A stretch of DNA of 35,653 nucleotides from Candidatus Methanoflorens stordalenmirensis (GTDB lineage: Archaea > Halobacteriota > Bog-38 > Methanoflorentales > Methanoflorentaceae). The translations under genes and the position numbers were made by a program. The DNA is taken from contig PLGY01000051.1 in NCBI GenBank assembly GCA_003139855.1, positions 29,193-64,845 on the forward strand. The letters run 5' to 3'. The notes below the pieces were generated by a model, which saw only the letters and a program-made list of their open reading frames with translations, had not been told where the DNA came from and did not search any database. This document shows positions 18,157 through 26,582 of this stretch, in pieces. How positions within the stretch are numbered: position 1 is the first letter of the stretch; each line of letters begins with the position of its first letter.

Positions 18157-18329
18157 TTCTCTGAGTGGGCACCGCGTCGGTGGAAAAACCGAACAAACTA
18201 CGTCCTTGAAAGCGCAAGTTAAAATGACCCGATCAGTAATTGCCTCCAAGACTTGCACGGTGATAGCATTGAGCTTCAATCGTGCTGGTATGGGATGCAC
18301 CGCAGCTGCGCGGCCACACGTCGTCGTTG

Positions 18330-18795
18330 CCAACTCGGCTACCGCGATAAGCGGGCAGATGATGGCTCCAAGCGTACCGAGAGAGCGTTCGAAGCCGAAT
18401 AACCTTCCCGTGCCGAGGCTCTTTGACTCAGAAACAATAGCATATACGCGCCCGTGGCTGACGCCCTCCAAGGCGATCAAACAACTGTCTTGCCAAGACT
18501 TGCTGCCACTGCCTTGCAGTTGATACTGCAAGCAAGGGCTTCGCGATCGCTGCGATGGTTTAGCCGGATTACACGAGGGACTCGCATTTCCCGAATCTGT
18601 CTAAGAGGAATACGGAAATTATCGTTGCATGCTTGCGGTGCTTTCGACGTATGCTATGAGGCCCACGTCAATGAGCGCCGCTCCCAGGACGTTAACAATA
18701 AAAGAGGAATGACCGGATAGATCTTCTCCGCGCTCATCGGCGAGCAGACTTACGATCCCAAGGATTGCGACGTTCAAACTAATGCCAAAAACGAG
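18330..18795 (-). pseudogene. Decayed MFS transporter gene
   Basis: Pieces of a major facilitator protein can be read in order on the minus strand, in changing frames. First, near 18782-18622, LNVAILGIVSLLADE and VNVLGAALIDVGLIAY, then VESTAS, as at the N-terminus of MFS permeases; this frame ends in a TAA at 18619. Then, from about 18607, LLDRFGKCESLV, a stop, SG, a stop, TIAAIAKPLLAVSTA and QVLARQLFDRLGGR, which correspond to the loop 2-3 motif and helices 3-4. Then, in a third frame near 18440-18330, GRLFGFERSLGTLGAIICPL, the following helix. At least two in-frame stops and two frame changes show that it is dead. The third piece is in frame with the thermosome gene and artificially lengthens it. 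Confidence 0.7.
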
Positions 18796-18928
18796 GGCTC
18801 CTTTAGAGAATCTCCCCCCTGAACATCTGCACAGCGCTTAGCTTTTCAGATTTGAAAACTGTCTAAGGATGAAAAGGCGTCTATTAGCGATAAGATTAAG
18901 ATTGTGCAGCATAAAGGATACTGGAATC

Positions 18929-20194
18929 ATGTTCGAAATCGAAGGAGTTTTAGGGAGACAAGTCCTTGATTCACGCGGAAATCCCACAGTGGAGGTAGAA
19001 GTTTTCACAGACTGCGGCTTTGGCCGGGCGATCGTACCGTCCGGCGCGTCCACTGGATCGAACGAAGCACTTGAACTTCGAGACAACGAATCGGATTTCG
19101 GCGGAAAAACCGTGTTACGAGCAGTCAATAACGTCAACACAGTAATTGCGGAAGAAGTCTTCGGCATGGACGTGAGGGCCCAGCGCAACGTCGACAAAAC
19201 GTTGAACGATCTCGACGGGACGCCAAATAAGTCAAATCTCGGGGCAAATGCCATTCTCGGGGTGTCAATGGCAGTTGCTCGAGCAGCGGCGAATTCCGCC
19301 AATATGCACCTTTACGAGTACCTTGGCGGCCCAAATGCGTGCACGTTGCCCGTGCCGTTAATGAACGTGATTAATGGCGGGGCACATGCGGGCAACGCTT
19401 TGTCTATCCAGGAGTTTTTTATTATACCAATGGCAGCCGAGACATTTTCTGACGCCCTCAGAATGGGCGTCGAGACTTATCACGAACTCAAGCACGTCTT
19501 ACAAGCACAGTACGGACAGGGAGCGTCGAACGTGGGAGACGAGGGCGGTTTCGCGCCGGCACTGTCCTCATCTTCTGAGGCACTTGACGCGATCATGACG
19601 GCCATCGGCAATGCAGGCTACGATCGAGAGATGCGCCTCGGCGTGGACTGTGCCGCGTCAGAGTTCTACGACAAGACGACACAAACCTATCTGATTGATG
19701 GAAGAAGGCTCTCCCCCGCTGAGCTGAGCGAGTACTACGAGGACTTGGTGGACCGATATCCGGTAATACTCATTGAGGATCCCTTTAACGAGGATGCGTT
19801 TGAAGACTTCGCCTATATAACCTCCCAACTCGCCGGCACTACCATCGTCGGTGACGATTTATTCGTGACGAACGTCGACCGACTTTCCAAAGGGATAAAG
19901 CTAGAGGCCGCAAACGCTTTGCTCCTGAAGCTGAACCAGATTGGAACAATGTCGGAAGCCTTCGACGCCGCGACCTTAGCATTTCGGAACGGATATTCGG
20001 TAGTCGTTAGCCACAGATCGGGAGAGACCGAAGACACGACGATTGCCGACGTTGCAGTTGCATTGGGCTCAGACTTCATCAAAACAGGTGCTCCGGCGCG
20101 GAGCGAACGCAATGCAAAGTATAATCAGCTTTTAAGGATTCAAGAATTCCTCGGAGATGCTGCCTCATATCGAGGTCGAAATCTGCAGACTTAA
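18929..20194 (+). CDS. eno: Enolase
   Basis: Interconverts 2-phosphoglycerate and phosphoenolpyruvate. With ATG 18929 the protein has 421 residues, normal size, and begins MFEIEGVLGRQVLDSRGNPT. Active-site and metal residues are in SGASTGSNEALELRD, NGGAHAGNALSIQEF (His and Glu), VDCAASEFYD, LIEDPFNEDAFEDF, VGDDLFVTN, LLKLNQIGT and SHRSGETEDT. The frame is open to 18869, but that extension does not fit the family. A phosphoglycerate mutase gene (apgM) lies 5 kb downstream, so both lower-glycolysis steps are in the window. Confidence 0.97.
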   Translation: MFEIEGVLGRQVLDSRGNPTVEVEVFTDCGFGRAIVPSGASTGSNEALELRDNESDFGGKTVLRAVNNVNTVIAEEVFGMDVRAQRNVDKTLNDLDGTPNKSNLGANAILGVSMAVARAAANSANMHLYEYLGGPNACTLPVPLMNVINGGAHAGNALSIQEFFIIPMAAETFSDALRMGVETYHELKHVLQAQYGQGASNVGDEGGFAPALSSSSEALDAIMTAIGNAGYDREMRLGVDCAASEFYDKTTQTYLIDGRRLSPAELSEYYEDLVDRYPVILIEDPFNEDAFEDFAYITSQLAGTTIVGDDLFVTNVDRLSKGIKLEAANALLLKLNQIGTMSEAFDAATLAFRNGYSVVVSHRSGETEDTTIADVAVALGSDFIKTGAPARSERNAKYNQLLRIQEFLGDAASYRGRNLQT

Positions 20195-20564
20195 TCGACG
20201 CCTTTAACACCTCGCAAGGGGGCGGCACACAACATTGCTCGAGGCGCACATCCTGCTAGTGTCAAAGCAGAGCGTCTCTGGGACCTATCGTTTCAGCTGA
20301 CCTAGTGGCGCTCTAGCAAGTCCGAAGCAATGCAACCTGTCAGGGGTCGTGAGCCAAGGGGGCCGTGGCAACACGTCCCGATTCTCGGACAAAAAGCGCA
20401 ATTAGTCTAAGTACGTGGTATTCTGCGAGAGATGCCCCGAACCGCACGCATCATCAAGTGGAGCTGCTCATCGGCGCCAGCGGTTGTTAGCTAGCGACGA
20501 ACGATACAGAGACCACATCGAAGGCTACTTGTATACTCAACACTCTTGTCCGAAGTGACAATCT
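20195..20564. other. Gap with no recognised gene
   Basis: About 370 bases between enolase and the membrane protein. I see no convincing open frame, tRNA or repeat here. Only a TATA-like element near its end is noted separately. Confidence 0.4.
20529..20537 (+). promoter_or_regulatory. TATA-like element for the membrane protein gene
   Basis: TTGTATACT lies 28 bases before the ATG at 20565. This spacing fits leaderless or nearly leaderless transcription, in agreement with the lack of a ribosome binding site. Confidence 0.4.
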
Positions 20565-21239
20565 ATGCCAAAACTAGCCGCGCTCCTTCTCGCAATCCTG
20601 TGTGTGGTGTTTCTTGCAGCATTCTGCGTGACGGCGGCTTTTTGGGCCGGAACGGCGCCGAGCAGCGAGTCATCCGCGCAGACTGTGGTCAACTCGCAGT
20701 CGAGTCACTTCACGAAAATGAGCGTCGCCGGCCAAACGGACAAAAGCCTAGAACCGACGCCCCGCATAAGCACGACTTCAGGGCTACGCGTGTTGGCATT
20801 GCAATCAGCTGCCACTAATAACGCTAGTCAAGTTAGTAACCTTCTGACGGCGAACAATACAACTCGCATCATCGTTCCAATTTCAACAGCCAAAAACGCT
20901 TCTAATGCAGGCGCGCAGAATAGCAACGGATTCACGTTTCCAGCCTGGTTATGGATCTGGGGACTGATTCTCATTCTCGTGATTGTTCTCACGTTTCTTT
21001 TGCTTCGACTCGTTCGCGAGGGCAACGGCGAACCGCCGGCTAGCAACACGCGACGCCCCGCCGCAACGCGATATCCGTCAGAAACCGGCAGAGCGCCACC
21101 GCGACAAATACCAATAGAAGGGACAGAAACTGACACCGAACTGAGAGACAAATCTGGCAGCCGTGCGAAAGATCAGAAGGTGAGGATACCTATAGAGACG
21201 CCTGACGAACCGCGAGAGATAGAAGAAAAATCAGGGTGA
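20565..21239 (+). CDS. Unknown two-segment membrane protein
   Basis: I do not recognise a family. The 224-residue protein has an N-terminal hydrophobic segment at residues 4-28, which may be a signal peptide or anchor. A Ser/Thr/Asn-rich region of about 95 residues follows, with several N-glycosylation sequons (NNAS, NNTT, KNAS). A second hydrophobic segment, FPAWLWIWGLILILVIVLTF, lies at about 127-146, and then a highly charged, proline-containing tail of about 75 residues. The layout suggests an external sugar-decorated stalk and a long cytoplasmic tail. It stands alone between enolase and the DUF362 gene. Confidence 0.6.
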   Translation: MPKLAALLLAILCVVFLAAFCVTAAFWAGTAPSSESSAQTVVNSQSSHFTKMSVAGQTDKSLEPTPRISTTSGLRVLALQSAATNNASQVSNLLTANNTTRIIVPISTAKNASNAGAQNSNGFTFPAWLWIWGLILILVIVLTFLLLRLVREGNGEPPASNTRRPAATRYPSETGRAPPRQIPIEGTETDTELRDKSGSRAKDQKVRIPIETPDEPREIEEKSG

Positions 21240-21700
21240 CACGCGATCTGAGACCGAAACAGGGATAGGACGATACCAGGACTTACCGGAATGGGAGCTC
21301 CGCCGATCGGTCAACCAGCGTGCCCCACCAATGCTAGTGAGCTACGGGCCGTCCGATGTGTGTGAGCGGTATCGCACCTCGAAGCCGTGACAAGGAAGAA
21401 AGTCCTTGTACCGCGAGCGAACGGGGTTACTTGTTGCAACAGAACGTGGAACGATGAGCTGCGTCTAGCCTGAGCAACAACCGGGGACTTACGCTTCTTC
21501 GCGCCCGTGCCATTGAGGGCTTATCGTACCACCCGTGCACGTAGAGTATCTGCAGAAGCCATTCTACGCTGTGAATCTCAGATGGGGGTACATCGATTTC
21601 GTCTAAAAGAGACAGCATTTCGCTGCGACACTTCCCGTGTTTTTTCTTACGCGGTCATCAAAAAGTAGTTTATTGCACGTGACAAATATGGTTTGGGAAG
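21240..21700. other. Gap with a perfect hairpin, no recognised gene
   Basis: About 460 bases. A perfect 7-base stem (ACAAGGA/TCCTTGT, loop AGAAAG) sits at 21389-21408. A 63-codon minus-strand frame at 21427-21618 has no ribosome binding site and no family I know. The bases before 21701 hold the TATA box of the DUF362 gene. I considered RNase P RNA because of an AAAGTCC string but could not build its fold. Confidence 0.35.
21668..21675 (+). promoter_or_regulatory. TATA box for the DUF362 gene
   Basis: GTTTATTG is centred about 30 bases before the ATG at 21701, which fits a leaderless or very short-leader transcript. Confidence 0.4.
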
Positions 21701-22535
21701 ATGTCGAGAGTCTTCAAGGAAACAGTAGATGGCGCCGCAAAGTACGATTTTGTAGCAAGGGCACTCGATCAATTCAGCGATGAAATCGCCTCAGCGTCGT
21801 CAATTTTCATCAAACCGAATCTTGTTTCGAAAGAGGCGTACCCGACCACCACCGATCCGCAGCTTCTCGATACGGTCCTACAGTACCTCCCTGACCACGC
21901 TATAACAGTAGGAGCTGATCCTGCGTTTGATGCCCCCCTAAACGCATTTTTCGATCGAAAGACGCGTGGCGTAACCAAGCATCATCCGCTGAAGCGCGTG
22001 TGCGATGATCACGGCGTTGACTTCGTCAATCTTAACAAGGGCCCGTTTGCGAAAAGGCTCAGCGACCGGGGGTTTAGCGTCTCTCTTTCTACAGTCCCGG
22101 GGTCGTTCGATTTGAAAATCTCACTGCCTGTGCTAAAAACGCACCCCATTTGCACGCTGACAGGAGCCGTGAAGAACCAATTTGGATTGGTTAGACCGAC
22201 AGAACGCGTCCGCTTGCACGCTAGCGGGCTTGAATCTGCACAAAAGCATCGCCGAAGCGGCGGTGCTCGAACCGTTCGATATCTTCATAGTCGATGCAGT
22301 AGAAACACTCGTCGATGCTCAAGAGCTGCGTCACGGCGGCAGGAAAGCGCATCTCGGCTACGTGCTTGCAGGAACGGATCCCGTAGCAATCGACTGCGCG
22401 GGTCTTGAGCTTTTGAGAACGGACGACGAAAGGCTGGCGGGCAAGACCATTGATAACATCCCCTATCTGGCTTTTGCAGAAAGTTATGGGTTAGGAGACA
22501 GGCGACACGAATGCGTGAGGCTAACGGGATCTTAG
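21701..22535 (+). pseudogene. DUF362 protein gene with a frameshift
   Basis: The first frame (from ATG 21701) gives a normal DUF362 N-terminus with IFIKPNLVSKEAYPTTTDPQ and LKISLPVLKTHPICTLTGAV, then KNQFGLVRPTERVRLHA. At about 22222-22226 the match moves to the +1 frame, which continues LAGLNLHKSIAEAAVLEPFD, IFIVDAVETLVDAQELRHGG and VLAGTDPVAIDCAGLELL to the stop at 22535. One base too many near 22225 explains this. Both parts are otherwise intact, so it is a very young pseudogene, a sequencing error, or a recoded gene. There is no ferredoxin domain. The function of DUF362 proteins is poorly known. Its end overlaps the RFC gene by 25 bases. Confidence 0.8.
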
Positions 22536-23557
22536 ATTTCTTTTGGGTGGAGAAATACCGGCCGCGATCGTTCGAGGAGATTCTGGGCCAACCGGTTGTC
22601 AAGATTCAGCTTCGGCGCATTGTCGACACCAAGAACTTGCCGAACCTGCTCTTCTTTGGCCCTCCAGGGACAGGCAAGAGTTCAGCTGCCGAAGTTGTCG
22701 CGAGAGAGCTTTTCGGAGACGTGTGGGAGGGCAACTTCACCGAGATCAACGCCTCAGACATCTTTGAACAAGGCCGGAAGTACCTCGAAGCGTCACGCAG
22801 CTTAGCGCGTTTTTACGACAAGCGCAAGGGTGTGCTCGATAATTTCAAGCTGATCATGAACCGGCTTGCCGGAATCGCTCCACTAGCTGCGCCGTACCGA
22901 ATTCTGTTTATAAACGATGCCGAATCCTTGACGCTGGACGCTCAGCAGGCTCTGCGAAGAATAATCGAACGGTACAATCGGACCTGCAAGTTCATCCTAG
23001 CTACCGCGCGTCCGTCGCAAATTATCGTACCCATAAGATCGCGCTGTTTGCCGCTGCACTTCACACAGCTACCCGCCGACATGATGGTCGACTTTCTGCG
23101 ACGAATCTCGACAAAAGAGGGTCACGCGTTGTCATATGAGTGCAGCCGCTCGATTGTGGGTCTTAGTGAGGGCAGTCTTCGAACAGCGCTGACGCTGCTC
23201 CAACTCGTGACAGAAGGCAATTCTTCTGAGGCTCACCCGCTCGACCTGAGCATGCTCGCCGAATGCGTGCACCCTAAAGGAGTTTCGGAGCTCTTGCAGC
23301 TGGCCTTACAAAACGATGCGCCCAAGGCCAGGCACGTGCTCGATCGTCTGTTGCTCGAGACCGGTCTAAGCGGCGGCGAAATTATCGCTCAAATGCGGAT
23401 TCAAGCCCGAAACATGTCACTAACTGAAGAGGCACTCGCTGAGCTCCTCGTACTCCTAGGCAACGCGGAGTACGCCCTTCTCGATGCGCTTAACGAGAGA
23501 ATTCAGCTCGAGGCGCTCATCTATGAAATCGCCTCCTCGGTGCCTACAATCGGCTAG
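22511..23557 (+). CDS. rfcS: Replication factor C small-type subunit
   Basis: An AAA+ clamp-loader subunit of 348 residues that helps load PCNA onto DNA. It has the RFC N-terminus FWVEKYRPRSFEEILGQ, Walker A in FFGPPGTGKSSAAEV and the arginine-finger SRC motif in IRSRCLPLHF. Walker B is unusual: FINDAESLTLDAQQALRR, where clamp loaders normally have FLDEAD, so the acidic pair is changed to N-D. A longer insert (about residues 80-120) follows INASD. This suggests a second-type small subunit (RfcS2-like) with weak or no ATP hydrolysis rather than the main RfcS. It starts inside the DUF362 gene end. Confidence 0.88.
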   Translation: MREANGILDFFWVEKYRPRSFEEILGQPVVKIQLRRIVDTKNLPNLLFFGPPGTGKSSAAEVVARELFGDVWEGNFTEINASDIFEQGRKYLEASRSLARFYDKRKGVLDNFKLIMNRLAGIAPLAAPYRILFINDAESLTLDAQQALRRIIERYNRTCKFILATARPSQIIVPIRSRCLPLHFTQLPADMMVDFLRRISTKEGHALSYECSRSIVGLSEGSLRTALTLLQLVTEGNSSEAHPLDLSMLAECVHPKGVSELLQLALQNDAPKARHVLDRLLLETGLSGGEIIAQMRIQARNMSLTEEALAELLVLLGNAEYALLDALNERIQLEALIYEIASSVPTIG

Positions 23558-23814
23558 CGCTTCGAATCGGCGCAGTTGACCTTAGAAAGTGCCGTGTCGC
23601 GGTCCGGCACGCCGACAAACTCCACTTTCTTATCGATAAGTGTAGTTGGAACGCTTCGGATGCTGTACTGGTGAATTAGTTGGAGGCCTTCTGGCGTATA
23701 GACCTCAATGTCCTTGTAGTCAAAATCACAGCTCTGGTGCAGTTCCTCCCAGAAGCTTTTCGCCATCGGGCAGACCGGGCAGCCTTTATGAGTAAGCAGT
23801 ATTACTTCTGTCAT
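23554..23814 (-). CDS. Thioredoxin/glutaredoxin-like protein
   Basis: An 86-residue thiol-redox protein. The active site is GCPVCPMAK near residue 11, and a cis-proline follows in RSVPTTLID. The size and CPVC site fit the small archaeal thioredoxin-like or glutaredoxin-like family. GGTGGAG lies 6 bases before ATG 23814; an upstream ATG at 23829 contains this site, so the shorter form is preferred. It converges on the RFC gene, their ends overlapping by 4 bases. Confidence 0.85.
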   Translation of the reverse strand: MTEVILLTHKGCPVCPMAKSFWEELHQSCDFDYKDIEVYTPEGLQLIHQYSIRSVPTTLIDKKVEFVGVPDRDTALSKVNCADSKR

Positions 23815-23909
23815 TTCGTGCTCCACCATGTACTACGCGATTACTTGGATATGAAACTTTCACCGGGGGGCGCGTCGCTGTCGTTAGACCGGCTTGGGCG
23901 CGGAACAAG

Positions 23910-25019
23910 TCAGAAATTTTGGCTGATAACTCGCCTGACGGCTTCCAGCAAGCGCGCGTTTTCCGCCTTTGTCCTAACCGCTATCCGTATATAGTCGTCT
24001 CCAGTCAATCGAAACGACTGACAGTCCCGTACCAAGAATCCGCACCGCCTCATCTCACGGGCAAAGTCAGTCGATGAGAGCGACGTGCCTGCGACGTTGA
24101 CCATAATGAAGTTGGCGTCGCTTTCGAGCGGCCGCAGCCCTGGTATTTTTTTGAGTTCACGAGCGAGCCAGCGCCGCTGTGCAGCTATTTTTTCGCGCGA
24201 GGCATCAAGGTAGGGTTTGCAATCCTTGAGGAGAGCGACCGTGACTCCATCCGCGATAGAGTTGAGGTTCCACGGAACCCGTATGCTGTTTAATACGTTC
24301 GCAAGCTCGGGGTTGGTTATGCCGTAGCTGGCGCGGATGCCAGGGATTGCGAACGACTTAGTGAGAGATCTAAGGACCAACGCTTCGTCGAGACTCTCAG
24401 TCGCGACGCTTTGTCGCGGGTCGGAGAGTTCGATGAAGACTTCATCAACGAGCAGGAAGGCGTTTGTCGCGTGACACTTAAGCGCGATATCGGTTACCGT
24501 CTCCCTTGCAAGCACTTTGCCGGTGGGGTTGTTCGGATTGCACAAGAATACCATTCGGACGTCTTCCTCAGCCAAAGCGCGGAAAAGGTCTCGTTTGAAT
24601 GCCTGCTCATCCCACGCAGGCACTATTAAGGGCTCAGCGCCGCTTAAACGGCACGCGAGCTCGTATTCACCAAAGGTTGGAGCGGGAACTATCACTTTGT
24701 CGCCTTTTTGAAGAAGCGCCCACGCACAGAACCGTATCAGTTCAGCGGAACCGTTGCCTGGAACTATCGCTTCAGACGGCACCGCGAGGTATTCGCCGAC
24801 GGCCTCTCTGAAACGCCTGTACGTGTGATCAGGGTAGTGATAGGCTCCTTTAAGGGCCTCCTTGACCGCAGACTTGGTGCGCGGGTGCAAGTATGGGTTG
24901 AAGCTTGCACTGAAATCGAGCACGTTCGGCATTGCTTCAGAGGCTTCTATGATTCTACCGCCGTGTTCACAGGGCTTGAAATCCCTTAGATCGTCTCGCA
25001 CGGAAACTCGCATGGTCAA
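23910..25019 (-). CDS. PLP-dependent aminotransferase/decarboxylase, CobD/HisC type
   Basis: A 369-residue fold-type I PLP enzyme. The N-terminus, CEHGGRIIEAS then LDFSASFNPYLHP, resembles L-threonine-O-3-phosphate decarboxylase (CobD), which makes the aminopropanol linker of cobamides; the general layout is shared with histidinol-phosphate aminotransferase. PLP-site residues are in PGNGSAELI, LCNPNNPTGK, LLVDEVFIEL and the lysine in RSLTKSFAIPGIRASYG. The TTG at 25019 has AGGTG at a suitable distance; ATG 25013 is the alternative. It begins 6 bases after the apgM stop, so the two are co-transcribed. I favour CobD but HisC cannot be excluded. Confidence 0.8.
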   Translation of the reverse strand: MTMRVSVRDDLRDFKPCEHGGRIIEASEAMPNVLDFSASFNPYLHPRTKSAVKEALKGAYHYPDHTYRRFREAVGEYLAVPSEAIVPGNGSAELIRFCAWALLQKGDKVIVPAPTFGEYELACRLSGAEPLIVPAWDEQAFKRDLFRALAEEDVRMVFLCNPNNPTGKVLARETVTDIALKCHATNAFLLVDEVFIELSDPRQSVATESLDEALVLRSLTKSFAIPGIRASYGITNPELANVLNSIRVPWNLNSIADGVTVALLKDCKPYLDASREKIAAQRRWLARELKKIPGLRPLESDANFIMVNVAGTSLSSTDFAREMRRCGFLVRDCQSFRLTGDDYIRIAVRTKAENARLLEAVRRVISQNF

Positions 25020-25025
25020 AAGCGG

Positions 25026-26231
25026 TTACACCTGTGATCGGGTAAGGAACGGCATGAGCTGCTTTCCGAAGAGGATATTCAGCCGCCCCTGTAGAGCAGA
25101 TTTCTCGTCATAATGCTGTGCGTGGTCTGCCTTCACCCCGGCCCCGCAGACCGCTATGGGTACCTCAGTGGTCATGTGATCGTGTGTCACGCATGAAGAT
25201 CCGTGATCTGAAAGGAGGGCAAAGCGGGTTTTTGCGATGTCCGTATGTTCGAGCAAAAGGCCAACCATCGCATCAATCTTCTCAATTATGATCAGTTTTC
25301 CTTCGACGTTGCCATCGTGACTGGCTTCATCAGTCCCTTCGACGTGAATCAGAACTATATCGTAGTTACCGAGGTTTTCGAGCGCAATTTTGCCTTTTGC
25401 TGCCGTGTCCGTATCGTATTCGCCAGTCGCGCCCGGTACGTCGACAATATCCATGCCGGAGTATTTGCACACGCCCTTTATGACCGGCGCGGCTGCGACG
25501 CACAGGCCCTTGCCATACTTCCTCATGGTTGGATTCATCCTCTCTATTTGTCCTACAGCCCACGGCATGACGACGTTGGCCGGTGGCTTCTGGTCGGTGA
25601 GACGCCGCAAATTAAGCGGGTGCCGCTTCAAGACCTCGTTGGTTTTCACCATAAACTCGTTGATCGTTTCTGCCGTGTGGAGCGCTTGGGAAGTTCCGTT
25701 CGCTGCCCGCGCCCATATCTGTCTGCCAACGCCATATTGGGTGGGCAAGCTTACGTCAACACTAAAATCGTCGTCGCGTAGCACGAGAGCGCCTTTAAAG
25801 CCCAGAGTTTGCCTAAAATCGAAAGAGACGGCGTCGAGTTCCACCATGTCGTTGACGGCGTGCTCGAGCTGCTTGGCTTCATCTCTGATCCGCCCTGCCC
25901 TGCCGTCAACGAGCGCGAATTGGTTATCTATGGTGGCGAGGTTCACCCGGAAGCCCACGTCTGTGGGGCCGAGGGTCAAGCCCGCCCCAAGCGCCTCATA
26001 CGCCCCACGGTTTGAAGAAGACAGGTTCACGTCTTGGCCGAGCATCGCCAAGTGGGCCGCGTCACTGTCAACCTTGATGCCAGGCCTTATCGCGTAGAAC
26101 TGACCTATCGAACCCGAACGCACGACGTCATCCATGTGTGGCGTCTCTGCATACTCGAGCGGAGTCTGGCCTCGGAGCGCCTCCAGCGGCTCATCTGCCA
26201 TCCCATCTCCGACAATAATGATCAGTTTCAC
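25026..26231 (-). CDS. apgM: 2,3-Bisphosphoglycerate-independent phosphoglycerate mutase, archaeal type
   Basis: Interconverts 3- and 2-phosphoglycerate. The 401-residue protein begins MKLIIIVGDGMADEPLEAL, with the metal-binding aspartate of the alkaline phosphatase superfamily. The phosphorylated serine is expected in the stretch VDSDAAHLAML. Further metal-site parts are HVEGTDEASHDG and LLSDHGSSCVTHDHM. I use GTG 26231 because this fits the family's N-terminus; a TATA-like element about 29 bases upstream suggests a leaderless transcript. The frame is open to 26285. It works with enolase in the window in lower glycolysis/gluconeogenesis. Confidence 0.94.
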   Translation of the reverse strand: MKLIIIVGDGMADEPLEALRGQTPLEYAETPHMDDVVRSGSIGQFYAIRPGIKVDSDAAHLAMLGQDVNLSSSNRGAYEALGAGLTLGPTDVGFRVNLATIDNQFALVDGRAGRIRDEAKQLEHAVNDMVELDAVSFDFRQTLGFKGALVLRDDDFSVDVSLPTQYGVGRQIWARAANGTSQALHTAETINEFMVKTNEVLKRHPLNLRRLTDQKPPANVVMPWAVGQIERMNPTMRKYGKGLCVAAAPVIKGVCKYSGMDIVDVPGATGEYDTDTAAKGKIALENLGNYDIVLIHVEGTDEASHDGNVEGKLIIIEKIDAMVGLLLEHTDIAKTRFALLSDHGSSCVTHDHMTTEVPIAVCGAGVKADHAQHYDEKSALQGRLNILFGKQLMPFLTRSQV

Positions 26232-26255
26232 ATCTAACGGAAGGCAAAAATCAAA

Positions 26256-26265
26256 CAAATACTTT
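26256..26265 (-). promoter_or_regulatory. TATA-like element for apgM
   Basis: On the minus strand AAAGTATTTG is centred about 29 bases before GTG 26231. The fit is weak in sequence but good in distance for leaderless transcription. Confidence 0.3.
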
Positions 26266-26582
26266 TGCATCAAGACAGTGACCACTGCACGGTCGTTCCT
26301 AGCTTTTTTAGTCCCGAAGCCGAGCAGTTAGCGTCTTGGAATCTGCGCTGATACTCACCTCAGTAATGGTCCGATGCAAAAAAAGAGGGGGTCCCGTGAA
26401 AATTGGCGCAAGCAAAGTGCAGGCTATCGACATCGAGTCGGTACTTGCACCAGCTTTCTGAAAAAGCGATTATGTTCGAACCAGCCGATCGATTAAAGTG
26501 ATGGTATTCCATACTGTTAGGTGCTGCGCGACGGTGTGCACGGGGCTTGAGGCGCCGTGAGCCAAAGAGGGAGGAGGGGTTT

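Noticed and set aside
18112-18531. Thermosome N-terminal extension to 18531
   Set aside because: The extension contains MFS-like and unrelated residues; GTG 18111 has GGAGG, a TATA box and the normal thermosome N-terminus.
21340-21500. RNase P RNA or SRP RNA candidate
   Set aside because: AAAGTCC and CAACAGAACG strings resemble fragments of RNase P RNA, but their spacing is wrong and no P4-type pairing or SRP helix 8 could be built.
21427-21618. 63-residue minus-strand protein
   Set aside because: Helical-looking first half, but no ribosome binding site or promoter and no family recognised; left as part of the gap.
26440-26500. tRNA gene suggested by GTTCGAAC
   Set aside because: The TTCGAAC-like string has no matching T stem, acceptor stem or anticodon arm on either strand.
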